Assembly: GCA_007449985.2 (NCBI GenBank)
Contig: VIIQ02000002.1
Span: 1,116,001 to 1,180,000 of the forward strand
DNA length: 64,000 nucleotides
Reading direction: 5' to 3'
Origin: Desmodesmus armatus
Lineage: Eukaryota > Chlorophyta > Chlorophyceae > Sphaeropleales > Scenedesmaceae
Under the pieces are notes generated by a model. That model worked only from the letters and a program-made list of their open reading frames with translations, was not told the DNA's origin and did no database searches. A program made the translations under genes and the position numbers. This document shows, piece after piece, positions 51,101 to 62,942 of this stretch; within the stretch, counting starts at the first letter, position 1; every line of letters begins with the position of its first letter.

Positions 51101-54100
51101 CGTCCCGCGGGTGGAAGACGTCGCACATGGCCTCAAACAGGTGCACGCCAGCGACCAGGGCTGTGGGTGGGAACTCGTTGGGGCCTGGGGGAGGGCTGCA
51201 GCTGCCATCAAGGATGCCTTTGCGTGCGTTGCTGCTGAGGAGGTAGTAGTTTTCAAACGCAAGCTTCAGCAGCTCCTCTGTATCACCCTTGATTTGGTCC
51301 AGCATGGTGGCCTGCAGGCGCAACAGTGCAACATACACGGCACAGGGATGGCACAGCTGGCACAGGTGGAAGGTGACCTGAAGCATGCTGGGCCAGACAG
51401 GAGCTGTGTAGGTGTAAAGCAGGCATACAGCAGAGGTACACAAGAGGGTCGCACACAGGCAATGCTTGTAACCTCAACGTCAACCAGCATCCAGGGTATC
51501 AACAGCCTGTGCTGCCTATGCCCTCTCTGAGTGAAGCTGAGTAGATCATGACAGCTGTCAGACAACACTCACCTCATGCTGTGTGAGTGAGTTGCCGCCC
51601 TGCGCCTCCTGCTCCAACAGGGGCCGCAGCTTTGCTGCCAACAACTCAAAGCAGGCCTGGCTGACGCTGGCCACCCCAGGCCGCAGCACCCAGCGCAGGT
51701 GCGTCATGACCGCATAGTTGCTGCGCACGCCATACTGACCCGCAAACGCCTGCAGCAGCCAGGCCCACTCGCCAGTCACCTCCAGCCGGCTCTCACCACA
51801 ACCCTGGTGGACGCGACAGCGCAACACATTGCACACGGCACAGAGACGGCAGCAAACGACGTCAGCAGCATGACGCATGTGCCTTGGCGGTCAGCCAGGG
51901 TTGGTGACAAGGTTTCATTTGCTGCTGGTGGGTGCAAATGTCTGCCAAAGCAATTCCGTTTGTCCAAGCTCCCTTCAGACAAACACCCTATAATCTTGAC
52001 GCACATAGGAAACCCGCCCTGTGCCAACTGATCCACCCCAAGGCCCGCACAACATGTACGCGGACACGCCTGCAACCACCTGGCCACCGCCCACCTGTGA
52101 CTTGAGTGCTGCCAGCAGGATGTAGTCATAGGCTTGGCAGCTGCTGACCTTCAGCGTGCCCTTGCCCGGCCCAGCGGCCTCCTCCCCGCGCGGCCCCTCG
52201 GCACCCGGTGGCAGCTCCCGCTGTGCCTTCTGCACAAACAGCAGCACCTTGCCCGGCTGCGGGGTGCTGCCGTCGTACACGTTCACCCACAGCCCTGCAG
52301 CCCCCCGGCCCATGCTGGGGTCGCCGCTGGCCTTGAGCCAGTTGCAGATGCTGCGTGGGGGGCCTGCAGCGCTGCCAGCCTCTGAGCCGCACTCGTCATA
52401 GGGGTCATCCCCATAGCCGCCCCCGTAGCCGCCCTCCTCATCGCCAGGGAAGTGCTCCAGCCCAACCTGCCACAGCCGCTTGCAGGCAACCTTGCCCCTG
52501 CAGGACACACAGGAGCGGCAGGCCAGCAACAGGCGCAGTGCACCGTCAACAGACGCTGCTGCAGGGAGGGCAAGGCCTGTGTGCGGCAGGAGCAGCTGCA
52601 TCCAGCGGGTGATTTGTTGCAGCTGCTGCATGCCCATGCATCCCTCCTCAACCCACCACCACCACCACAAATGAAAGGGACACAGGTCCAGCCCCCTAAG
52701 CCACCCACCTTGCCAGCAGCTGTGTGCCCTGCACCACCTCCAGCACCACCTCGTGGTTGCAGTGGTCGGGCTGCAGCTCAAACACCGGTGACCCCGGCAG
52801 GCTGGCGCCGTCCTTGCGCAGCCTGTAGGGCACGTCCATTAGGGGCCGCAGCTCCAGCGGCACCAGCTTGAAGTGGACGGTGATGCGGTTGTAGTCAATG
52901 TTGCGACATACAAACCGCGACAGCACACCCAGACCAGGCTGCGGCAGCTCCAGCCGGGCAACACGCACCTGCACAAGCCAAAGAGGATACATGTTTGCAG
53001 CAGGTGCAACGCCATCAGCAGCAGGTGTCAAGGGGCTTGGACAAGACGAGGGTTGCGGGAAGCTCCCCCAGCAAAGGGCTTGCACAGGACCGATGTTGCT
53101 CTACTCTCCTGTTCAGCTGCTGTGGTGCTGCTGTTGTAGAGGCTTGCAACTGCTGGTTCTTGGTGCCTACCACACCAGTTCTGCCTGCTCACATACCACA
53201 TTGCAGGCGCCCCTCGGGGCCCCATCATCCTCAGGTGAGTGTCCTTCTTACAAGTGTCTTACACACCCATCGCCCTCCCTTTGCTCCCTCTCCCACCAGC
53301 CACCTTGCCCCACTGCCAGCCCCTGGTCGCACCTTCATGACGCTCATGGTGTTCATGAACGCTGCAGCGCTGAGCTTGCGGTCATCTGCATCATGGTCGT
53401 CCCAGATGATCTCGTTGCCCAGGTCTATGGCGGGGCTGCCGTTGCCAACTGCGTTCACCATGTGGCTGGCCAGCACCTGGGGCAGCAGCAGACCACTGAT
53501 GCCCAGCCCACTGCGCAGCGGCTCACAGCCAGAGCCCAGGAAGTAGGCTGCCTCAGGAACATTCTTCGCACCCTCCTTCATGCACACCTGTGCACATACA
53601 CAAACAACACAAGCACGCTTGTTATCCGACCTGCATGATGCACACCCCTAACACTGGTGCATGGTGATATGCTGATACTCTAGGCTCTGCTCAACACAGA
53701 CAAAGGCTCAACACACTCGCCATGCCCCGCTGTCTTGGCAGTGACTGACCCAGAGTAAAGGGCACAGCTGCTGTTCGGCTGTTCAGCTGTGGCCTCAACT
53801 GGACAAGCATATGGAAAGATGGGGGACTCTTCGTGCTACCACATCGTTGACTAGCCCTGCTGACAGCAGCCTACCTGACAGGAGCCCTCGTATGCCAGGA
53901 ACTTGCTCCAGGCCTCGCCCCTCCGCATGCGCACAATGTGCCCCGTGTTTGCCTGCTGATCCTGCTGCCGCCCGACTGGGATGAAGTCATCCCCACCACC
54001 ACCCAGAGAGTCACACTCCTCTTCCAGCCAGCGCCGCCGCGTCTTTTTGCTGGCAATGGCAGCGGCGGCAGCAGACGCCGGGGACAGCATGCCTGGTGAG

Positions 54101-54671
54101 CCTGCTGCCGCAGCAGCAGCTGCTGCTGCTGGGGACAAGGGTGTAAGGCCGCTTGGTGGCCTGCCGTTGTGCTGGGGACCGTGTGTGCTGGCTCGCTGCA
54201 GCCGCTGCCCTGCGCCCATGCGAAAGTTTGCATGTGTCTCCCTCAGGTGCAGGTCATCCTCGTCTGGCAGCTGGTAGGAGCCTGCGGGGCAGGTGGACCG
54301 CCGACAGAGAGAGGAGGGGGTGGCCAGCAAGAGGGTGAGGGCAGGGGACCGTTGATTGAGGCTGCTGGTGGGTGTCATGGGTAGGCAGCAATTGGCTAGG
54401 GCAGCTGCTTCTTGTTGTGGCCCAGCTTGTTGGCCAAGCGGACATGACTGTCACAGGCACAGTGGGTGGTTTGATTGTTTGAGCGTCTGCCCTGACAGCT
54501 AGCACCGAGCGTTTGATTGCTGTTCAGTACATAAGTGCAACACACAATGGTCTGAGAAGTCCAACAGCTGTGTCTGCCCTCACCTGGTCCCTCCATGTTG
54601 CCATATTGTTGAGCTGCAGACCCATCTCGGCTGTAGGGCCCTTGACCTCCTCCATGCAAGCTGGGGTACAT
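48171..54671 (-). CDS. Large green-lineage protein with MUN/Munc13-like helical region
   Basis: Twelve exons join with no frame break to 1212 residues: 54584-54671, 53875-54281, 53333-53587, 52709-52968, 52095-52497, 51573-51803, 51015-51311, 50701-50841, 50308-50501, 49252-50074, 48655-48981, 48171-48383. The first third (1-470) is Ser/Ala/Gly-rich, with a beta-rich, possibly C2-like segment around 250-337. From residue 472 it is helical: EWAWLLQAFAGQYGVRSNY, LAFENYYLLSSNARKGILD, RYERVITHWPLFGPYLE, LLNSLKRLMVAAPIYE, RGLWDFVGRDLLKFVENL and an NFTPF end. The order resembles plant proteins annotated as MUN-domain or uncharacterised (from memory, the Arabidopsis At4g24610/At5g65440 type), whose role is poorly known; membrane-traffic tethering is a guess. 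The start at 54671 is the first Met in frame. Residues 832-900 form a Ser/Gly/Pro-rich insertion. Confidence 0.75.
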
Positions 54672-56999
54672 TGCACCAAGCTGCGGATGCGCTGGATGCC
54701 ACAAAAGGGCCTATCGCATCTGCGATGGCTGCATGTCACCTCTGCAGAGCCGCTGTTCCTGCTGCACACTGCCTTCCTGCACCGCAGCAGTAGACTGTGA
54801 TGCTGCTTCTTTGGGCAACAAGGGCTATAGCTGACGAAAAGTGTGTTTAATATCAAAAGCAACGTATGATGCTGCCTGGTAACAATGCAATGCACAGACG
54901 AGCGACGTGAGGCAAAACTTTGGAGGCTCTGCTGTTTCTGATGGACTCAGCTGCAGGCCATAGACGCATCCGTAAGACAACTTTGAAGACGTCAAGATGT
55001 CCCGAACGGCATCGCGGGTGGTCTTGCTGCTGACTGGCAAAAGTGTGGCTTGTGTGTATGTACCCGTCGCAACTGTGGTTCAGACAGCTTTGATAACAAT
55101 TCAGGTAAGCAATACAGCTCCGTTGCCATTGCAGTGATGTTAATGGGCTCAGCTGCCTTTCAGTCAACTTTGAGTTGTCAACTTTGACGAAACGGCACGA
55201 CGCGCCTACAGCTTTGTCATTAGTCAGTTCTTGAAGCACTTTTTTTTGCTTCTTCTAGAAAAAACAGCACTTGGACCTGCGCTGGCACTTGAGCGGTTGG
55301 TACTGATCTTTGTGTGCACTTTTGACTGTACTAGGGCACGCAGCCAGGTTGCTTGCTGAGCTATTTAAACTCACAGACATCAAATACACATTTTAATGGT
55401 TTCTTCACCGCCAATGAGACACTGACTGACAATTTGTGTGTGTTGCTCTATAGCTGCTAGCTAGCAGCTACATAACAGGCACAAACCCCTGTTTGTTTGT
55501 GTTTGTGTTGGCAAACCTTAGCTGCTGGCTAGCAGCTATATCGTAGGCAGATACATAGCAGGCACAAAATACATTAGGCTCACTCACTGCCAGCTGGAGG
55601 TCTGCGAAGGAGTACAGGGAGCTGCAAGCTTGCATTTGTGCACCTGAGCAGTGGCTCAGACATCAGTGACCGGCTGCACATGTGGTTAGGCAATGCTGTC
55701 CGTCTGCCCCTCGGTATCATACCTGGCAGAGGCACGTCACTGCACGAGCCCCAGCACATGCGCATGCCTGTCACAGATTGAAAAACCTTCGGACCGCCAG
55801 TGCACACATGTGAGTGCCTTGCCACCGGGTGCTGAGTGTCAGGGTCTCAAAAATTCACAGCACTCTGGAGGAGGTCGTCTATTGGGTACGTCCAGTGGGT
55901 TTCGGGGCAGAGTTGCATCCCTGTGTACCTACCTGTACTGATGGCACTTTTGCTAAAGAGGGCTTTCATGAAAGGTCCCTCCTGTGAAAGCTCTCTCTTG
56001 CAAGCTCTCTTGAAGCCCAAGTCTATGCAGGTACAGGGACGAAACCTACGCCTAGGTATGAGTCGCTATGTACACTGTGTAACCAACATGCCCCTGGATA
56101 CAAACGGGGGGGGGGGGGACCGGCCGCATCACGATGGCAATGGGATACAGTGGTACTTGTGTGGTGCGTTGCATGCGTCAGAGGGGGTCTTGCCTACAAG
56201 CAAGCACTCTGACAAGCCCAAAGCCTATGCGCCGTTGACATTGGTGCAGAAGTATGTGAGCAATTGGACCACGCGGCTGTTGACATCTTGTGGGTGCTGT
56301 TGGTGATGTCAGCGTCATGTGGTCTGGACCAGTCGCCAAATGTGAGCAGTGCGGTTTGTTACAGTAACTTGTCACTCATTGGCAACCAGCACAACATGGG
56401 CCTGAAGCAATCGGGCGCTGTGCCTCTCAGAGACACGGGCATGGGCACTCTCATATGCATATGCTGCACACTGTGCAATTGAAATATGCCATACAAATCC
56501 TGCACAATCCAGATAAAACAATGCTAAAGACAAATGACACATGCAGGCTGATCACACATAAACACTGTTGATCTGGCAGCCGGCGGCCACGACTTAGTGC
56601 ATCCGATAAGTGTTGCAAATCAAGCTCCCTTCAATGGAGATGTGGTAAGCGCAGCAGAGGGTGGCACCATCTGGCAGCACCAAACTTGAAAGTGCGGCAT
56701 CACTTCCTGAAGGGCGAATGGACGTAGCTACGTGCTGCTGGTTGGTGTCAGCATGCCATAGCATCTTGCCAGGGACGCATAGTGAATGGCCAGCTGGCAT
56801 GCAATAAACATAAATGCCAAAACAAGATAACACAAGCAGGCTGATCACGCATGAACACTGTTGATTCGGTGGCCGGCGGCCACAACACTGTGCATCAGCA
56901 TTTGATGCAGATAACAATGGAGCTGCAGAGTATACGAGCAGAGGGCGAAGCCTTTGCCCCAGTCTCAGATGACCATCTGAGCGCCACCAAAGTGCAGCA
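54672..56999. other. Long non-coding stretch between MUN-like and glycosidase genes
   Basis: About 2.3 kb. It should hold the 5' end of the MUN-like gene and the 3' UTR of the glycosidase gene. It contains the palindromic repeats near 55452-55537, a G13 run at about 56108, and the decayed terminal-exon duplicate below 56800. Open frames are short and unlike known proteins. Confidence 0.45.
55452..55537. repeat. Pair of near-identical 18-bp palindromes
   Basis: AGCTGCTAGCTAGCAGCT at 55452-55469 is a perfect palindrome. It recurs with one change at 55520-55537. Each is followed by a similar tail containing ...CATARCAGGCACAAA.., so the unit is a diverged direct duplication with internal dyad symmetry. 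Confidence 0.75.
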
Positions 57000-57110
57000 T
57001 CACTTCCTGAAGGGCGAGTGGACGTAGATGTTGTGCTGCTTGATGGTGTTGGCGATAATGGGGTCCCGGTAGGACCCCAGCTGGGACTGGGATGCGTAGT
57101 GAATGGCCTG
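56545..57110 (-). repeat. Tandem duplication of the glycosidase terminal exon and 3' flank
   Basis: The functional last exon (57000-57107) and its 3' flank recur about 290-317 bp downstream. The second copy of the exon lies at about 56700-56790. There the CAG acceptor has become CTG and about 17 bp are missing, so only its ends (AIHYAS and the YVHSPFRK region) can be recognised. The 3' flanks (CAGGCTGATCAC.CAT.AACA, then CCGGCGGCCAC) are also duplicated. The second copy is non-functional. Confidence 0.85.
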
Positions 57111-60100
57111 CACAGGAGTGAACACGATAAACTTTTGCGATGAGATGCAGTCATATCTCGCTAGGCAGGCTATTGCAATAGCAATAAATGAGTGGCACTC
57201 ATCCGCATGGGCTTGGTGCAGTTCAACATGATAGGAGCTTCGTGGCTGTACCTATGCATCCTACCTGAACATCCCAAGATGCCAGGGCCCACAAGTAGAC
57301 GCCATCGACCCGGTACTTGCCGCCACTCCTGCCACCATCCATAAGCCACCGGGATGTCTCCCTGCATCGAATCAGCCCAGACAGGGATCAGTGCGCAATA
57401 CTACTGCTATTCAGTATGACTATAAGCCTTGTGACTGCTAGCATGGCTGAGCATAGCATGTGCTCAGATTTCATCGTGCACCAGCAGCAGTGCGCATGCC
57501 ATAGGCAGGCTGCCAGCACGCATGCTTACTTGTAGAAGCGGCGGCGCCAGTTGCGGACCTCGATTTGCTGGCTCTCAGGGGCAATGGTCTTCCAAGGGTC
57601 TGCAGTGACAAGGCACAGGGACAGGCTGTTAGGATTGATAAGGGCAATCACAGGGCAAGAACTTTGTGGTTAGAAGATGCAAGGACGCTGTGACGCTGGC
57701 GCTCTCTGAACCTTCCAATGGATACGATCAGCCGGTGCAGCAAAGGCCTGCTGCCACACCTGTCTTGGGGTTGTACGAGCCAAAGATGCCAAAGAAGGGG
57801 AGTGATGCGGCTTCATCAGCAGTCTGCGCAGGGACACTGCCGTTCTGGTGGATGCCACCCCCAACTCCATACTCGCTCAGGATCAAGGACTTGCCCTTCT
57901 TGTTGAGGAGCTGCACAAAGCAGCAGAGTCATAGGGCAGGGGCATGTTGGTCACTGTCCACCGGGTTTACGCAAGTCCAAGGTCGATGCTGCAAGCAAAC
58001 CTCAATCTGATCCAGTCAAGAGAGCTGCTCGACTGGCATCTGGGGTACTACCCCAAGTTGCACGACGTGTCCGCCCTGTTGTAACGAGCCAACAAGTCAG
58101 CAGGCAGCCAGCAGTACACGCACCTCTTGCAGGTTGGGGCCAAACTCACGGAGCTCAACATCAAACTGCATGATGGCATCTTCCAAGTCTGGTAGCAGGA
58201 ACTGTCCCTTCAGAGCTGCAGGAGACAACACCAAAAAAAGGTCAGCACGACGGTGCTAGCTAGCACCGTGCTGTTGCCACGTTGTGGTGCTGGCTGCATC
58301 AAAGACGCGAAGCTTGCGCACGGAGTACTGGCGAGTAAGCTGCTACTGACAGTGTTGGTGACATCGCGCTTTCAAAGACAGGCTGTCAACAGCCTGCGGG
58401 CTGCTCATGACTGTACTGTGCCACATTGCCACACCAAAGGCGCACCTGAATAAGAGCTGATGCCGATGAAGTCGACAGTGTTGTACAGCTCAATGATGGC
58501 AGCTTTGTCGAACTGCTTCTCGATCTTCTTCATGGCGGCTGGCAGCAGGGTCAGGTATTCTGTGGGGTCGACCAGGTCCATCAGCACACATGCGCACTGC
58601 AGGCAGGGTGACAAACAACCATCAGTGTACTGTGCCCTGAATGAGGTGTTGCAGGCGGCTTGTGATAGCACACTGCACCAGGCTGCTACTTTTTGCCATA
58701 TGCGCAACCATCCTGTCCCCAGCTCACCAGCTTGTTGAAGTTGGTGGAGACCCCAATCTTCAGGTTTGGAGTAAGCAGGTCAGCATCCTCGCGTCCTGCC
58801 ACAATCTCGGCCTTGAGCATTGACATTGTCTTTGTCCAGGCTTGGGGTTCCCTCACAACCGTGGCACTCATCTCTCCTGCACAAAACACAGAGCATGCAT
58901 GCATGCATGCAAGCAGGGTTGGCAAAAAACACTATATGGTGCCACTGGCATGTGCATGCCATGATGTCACAGCTGGCCAGCCTGGCCTGCGGTGCACTGC
59001 GCATCACACATGCTAATAATCCTGCCATTGCTGCACCAGTTGATGTGCTCAGCACATGGATGTGTAGGGTAAACGCACAGCATCCGTCAGTTTCACTTCA
59101 GGCCACCAGCGCACTGACCTTGCATGGCAAACCAGACTTGTGTGGTGGGGTCGATGACTGCATTCAGTGCCTGAGCGATGGGCTTCAGCATTACCTGCGC
59201 AAGGGAAGGCTCACCCACAGGTTGGAATCATGCATGCAGAGCAAGGGGACTGTAACACAACCAGCAGCCAGCGATGCAGTGTGGTGGGGATGCTTGTCAG
59301 CTGAGTCCCGCAGGAGACTCCAGAGTCAACAGACTTGAACTTGCAGGACAGCAGGACTCACCTCGTAGTAAGAGAACCCTCCATGCTTCTGCAGTGGGTC
59401 AAACCACAGGGCGTTCCGCCAGCCACCATACTCCAAGCCGTCGTCCAGATGTGGTGTGATGGCGATGTCAAGGCCCTGCATGCAGCACAAAAAGACGAGG
59501 TAGCATCTGTCCATAGCCATGCCATGCTGCATCCTGACCTGGTTGGTGCTGGCGGCAGGAGGATCGACTCATTCCTGCGCAGGGCCTGAGCATGTGCTGC
59601 ACAGCCGGGCTGCTGCACATCAAGCGTTCATGATCTGCTGAGCGTGCAGCAGCAACCAGCGCTCACCATGTCAACAGCTTTTGCCAGGCACCACTGCAGG
59701 CCAAACCTGAAGCGGTCGATGGCAAGGCGGTTGAACTTGGGGCACCCTTCTCCCCAGCGGATCTTGTGGCAGTAGTAGTCAACCTGCATGCCCAGCACGG
59801 GAGCACACACACAGGTTCAAGGCTGCATGAACAGCAACTACGCTGTTGCATGGCGTACACATCCATGGATGGTTGGCCAGGCATGCCCACGCACCGGCAA
59901 ATTCGAAGTGGCTGAACTGGCCTGCACACACTGTGTGTAGGAGCACCTTGCTGCACCAGATGAGGCCACTGACAGTGATTGGAGGATGGTTCACAGCTGC
60001 AGGAAAGCCCTGGGGGGCCAGCACTCCCCCCAGCACACTGGCTGCAGCTACAGGTTGTTTGTTGCCCACCTTGCCATCAAAGTTGTCGTCCACCCAGTAG

Positions 60101-60420
60101 TGGGTGACCATGAAGTTGACGACCTTGGCCTTGTTCTCGTTGGCTCTGTACAGCATGTCGATGCACTTGCTGTTCCAGTCCTCTGCAGCACGGCCCACGT
60201 AGTTCACGTCCCAGTCTGTCTGGTACAGCAGGGACACTGTGGAGGAGATCTCCGTTCCAGCATGGCCAGTGATAGTGGGGAACGGGCCGTTGAAGCCTTC
60301 AAGGAAGCTGTCGTTGTGCACTTGTTGTGGGGTCTGAGGTGGGCTTTCGGGTGCTGCCACGACCATCAGCATGCAGCAGCTAAGCAGAAGCACAGCACGA
60401 AGAAGTATCGATTGGTCCAT
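57000..60420 (-). CDS. Secreted clan GH-A-like glycoside hydrolase
   Basis: Eleven exons join to 491 residues: 60070-60420, 59667-59783, 59362-59475, 59119-59194, 58728-58876, 58446-58596, 58124-58215, 57760-57910, 57530-57599, 57265-57361, 57000-57107. A signal peptide (AVLLLSCCMLMVVAAP) is followed by a TIM-barrel-like domain. Strand-end motifs are DIAITPHLDDG (near 160), WFAMQGEM (acid/base candidate Glu221), VDFIGISSYSG (310-320) and SLILSEYGVGGG (nucleophile candidate Glu363). WRRRFYKETSRWL and GVYLWALASWDVQ close the barrel. The two glutamates after strands 4 and 7 are the mark of clan GH-A (GH5, GH53, GH113 and others). The exact family is not settled; a cell-wall polysaccharide is the likely substrate. 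The 5' part is copied in inverted orientation at 62943. Confidence 0.8.
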
Positions 60421-60632
60421 CGTGCACTTCTGCTATGCACAGTGCAGACTGGACTTGCCGAAAGTTGGCCCGCTGATTACGAGGGAAGCGACAAGAGGTG
60501 CACCTGCGGACTGTTCTGCTCTGTGAAGCTTACAGTAGATGTGAACAGGCTGACTGCAACGAATGCCAAAATCGAGGCTACTTAAGCTGCTGGTGGAGGT
60601 CAAACCCAGACCTCGACGGTTGCTGAACCCTT
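59667..60632 (-). repeat. Left arm of an inverted duplication
   Basis: From 60632 down through the promoter, exon 1 and at least exon 2 of the glycosidase gene, this arm matches 62943 upward in opposite orientation. The 200 bp upstream of the ATG are almost identical in both arms. Exon 1 has indels; exon 2 is more diverged (about 70-80% by eye). Confidence 0.9.
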
Positions 60633-61314
60633 CTGTCTGACTGTCGACGTCCCGCCAGATGACACTGTGTCGTTCAATTGCGCAAGATGGCATCTTTCCA
60701 GACACTGCTGTTGCTGCCGGGATGAATGGAAGGGCCGTTGCGTTCCTTTTCTTGACACATGGCGGGGTAAGTTGGAAACCACGATTCGCAGGGGAAAGCG
60801 GACAGAGAAAGGACAAGCAAAAGGGGAAAAATAACAAAGGGGACCTAATGATACAACAAGTTACCTGGCGGTCAGAGGAGGTTGCCTCCGGATCCGAGTG
60901 TACTGATCAAACAGCTACACTGCAGAAGCTCAGGCCTGTCAACTTTGTGGCTCAGGGCTGCAACTTGTGGTGGTGATTGGGCCACTGCACAGCGTTGCAC
61001 CATTGCCCCATAGGCAACATCACACATGCTGGCTCAAAGGACTCAGCAACCAACCTACCAAAATCACGCTGCTGTGACTGGGAGCTCTGATGGCAAGCTC
61101 AGCCCAGCTTGCCTTGACCAACATCCCAAACAATGTTGGGGTCGTGGGATGTGAATGCCTGCTGACAGCTGGGTATCTGTCAACATACACTAAGACAGCA
61201 TCTGCTGTGCCACCAGAGCAACTGCAACGTCACGCCCAATGCGCGCGAGACCTGCCCATCGGTGCTGGCCAGCCCACACAGATACCAAAAGAATCAGCCT
61301 TCAACTAGCGCGCG
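60633..61314. other. Non-coding start of the spacer between inverted arms
   Basis: About 680 bp between the end of the left arm and the stop codon of the ACL4-like gene. It should include that gene's 3' UTR. I see no gene or repeat in it. Confidence 0.5.
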
Positions 61315-62692
61315 TCAGCTCTGTGCTGCTGCTTGCGCTTCACTTATCGCCGAGTGCAGGTCCTCAAAGGCCAGCTTGATGGCCTCCTCCGGCCCCACCT
61401 GCTGCTGCTGCAGTAGCTGCATGCCTGTCTTACACACCTCCGCCGCCTCCTCCAGCATGCCCCCGCTGTAGTAGCTGAGGCTCAGCACATGCCACACGTC
61501 CAGCACGCTGTCGTTTTCACACAGGAGGTCCTCTAGCACCTGTGACGCAGGTGCGCAGGAGCCATGCAGGACACATACATGGGGAGGGTCAGCACAGGGA
61601 GGTGATTGGCAGGCAGGCAGGCAGCCAAGCACCAGCCACTGTATGGTCCATAATATCAACATACACAGGGCCAGGAGCAGTGGTGGAAGGAAGGTGGGCT
61701 CCAGCCACAAGCAACGAACTGCGCAAGCTGTGTTGCTCCCGTGCAGGACGCAATGCGACTTGCAGCCTTCACGGCCGTTCAGCGCCTCAGCAGCAGTGCC
61801 TGTTTGCGCCAGCCACATTACCTGTATGGCTGTTTCCGTCGTATCCTCCAGCTCCAGCAGCATCTTGGCACACTCAAACCTGAACTCGTAGGAGGGAAGG
61901 CCGTCACCATCGTCACCCTCCTCACTGGCATCCTCCCACTCGCTGTCGGTGCCGCTCCCGCGCTGGCCCTCCAGCTCCCCGTTCTCACTCATGGTGGTGG
62001 GCTTCTTAGGGATCCTGAACTCACCCTGTGTACAACAACATGCAGGAGTGAGTTGCACTGTCACGTTCACAACAAAACTGGGCGCTGCTGGCCCTGAGAT
62101 GGGCTCAGCGCTACTCCAAGGAGGTTCAGAGCAGTGCTGCTTGAAGAGCTGGACATGGTGGCAGATGACAACAGCATGGCTGCTGCAACCAGCACAACGC
62201 CCCACCCGCCCGCCCAGCGACCCTGGCGCACCCAATGCTTCTCTGCCTCCCCTCCGTCTGCCCAGTCTTCGTTTTTCTTTTAGCCACCAAGGCATGGCCG
62301 TAATCGCTTAACTCCCCATGGCGCCCCTGTTTCAACCCTGCCCACCCACTCGGATCCCACCCTGGTGGCTTGCACTCGGTCTCACTTCTCTTCCCCTGTT
62401 CCCCTGCCAGTGGGCCCACCCTCAGCTTGGCCCCCTGAGTCACGTCCCCAGCTCACCTCTGGCTGCTCCTCCTCCATGCTTTGCCCCCACCGTCTTCCTC
62501 TTCACTGTCTGACTCCTCGCCTGAGCCGGGCTGCCGCTTGAACCACAGCGCCATGCTCTGGCGCAGCAGCGTCAACGCCTCCTCTGCAGCTCCCTGCTCA
62601 TACCGCAGGCTGGCCAGGGCTTGCAGGGGCTCAGGGCTGGCCGGGTCGACACCTCGCGCCTGCTGCAGCAGCGCCTCTGCGTCAGACGACAC
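61315..62692 (-). CDS. ACL4: ACL4-like TPR chaperone of ribosomal protein uL4 (incomplete)
   Basis: ACL4 is the dedicated TPR chaperone that carries ribosomal protein uL4 (Rpl4) to nascent 60S subunits. Exons seen: 62692 down to about 62456, 61822-62025 and 61315-61539. The first codes a TPR pair (AEALLQQARGVDPASPEPLQ, LASLRYEQGAAEEAL, LLRQSMALWF) then an acidic linker. The second has SEWEDASEEGDD then PSYEFRFECAKMLLELEDTTE, characteristic of the family. The third has VLEDLLCENDSVLDVWHVLS, LEEAAEVCKTGMQLL. Two oddities stand out. The frame of the first exon runs to a stop at its donor, unless one base is added in the G5 run (C5 on +, 62484-62488); that would let it end in MEEEQPE and join exon 2. 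Also, no upstream exon or start Met is seen before the duplication boundary at 62943. It may be a truncated gene or an assembly problem. Confidence 0.65.
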
Positions 62693-62942
62693 CTACGGGG
62701 CAGGCATACAACGATGTGATGATTGAGCAACAGACGAGCAGCTACACTGCAAGAGCAGCCAGCCTGCAGGAGCGAAGTAGTGCAGCAGCCACAGCAAGAC
62801 GGCCTCTGCAGGCCAGTCAGGGGACACACAGGCAGCACACCCAGCACAGGTCGGGGTGCATGCGCTGGCAGCCAGCACATGGCAGGATAGCGCTGGTCGC
62901 GGCTTCAACGGCACTGAACATGGACGTCCTCTTCGTTGGCCA

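Noticed and set aside
54825..55239. Possible - strand gene upstream of the MUN-like gene
   Set aside because: No convincing start codon, splice pattern or family resemblance; more likely promoter or 5' UTR sequence.
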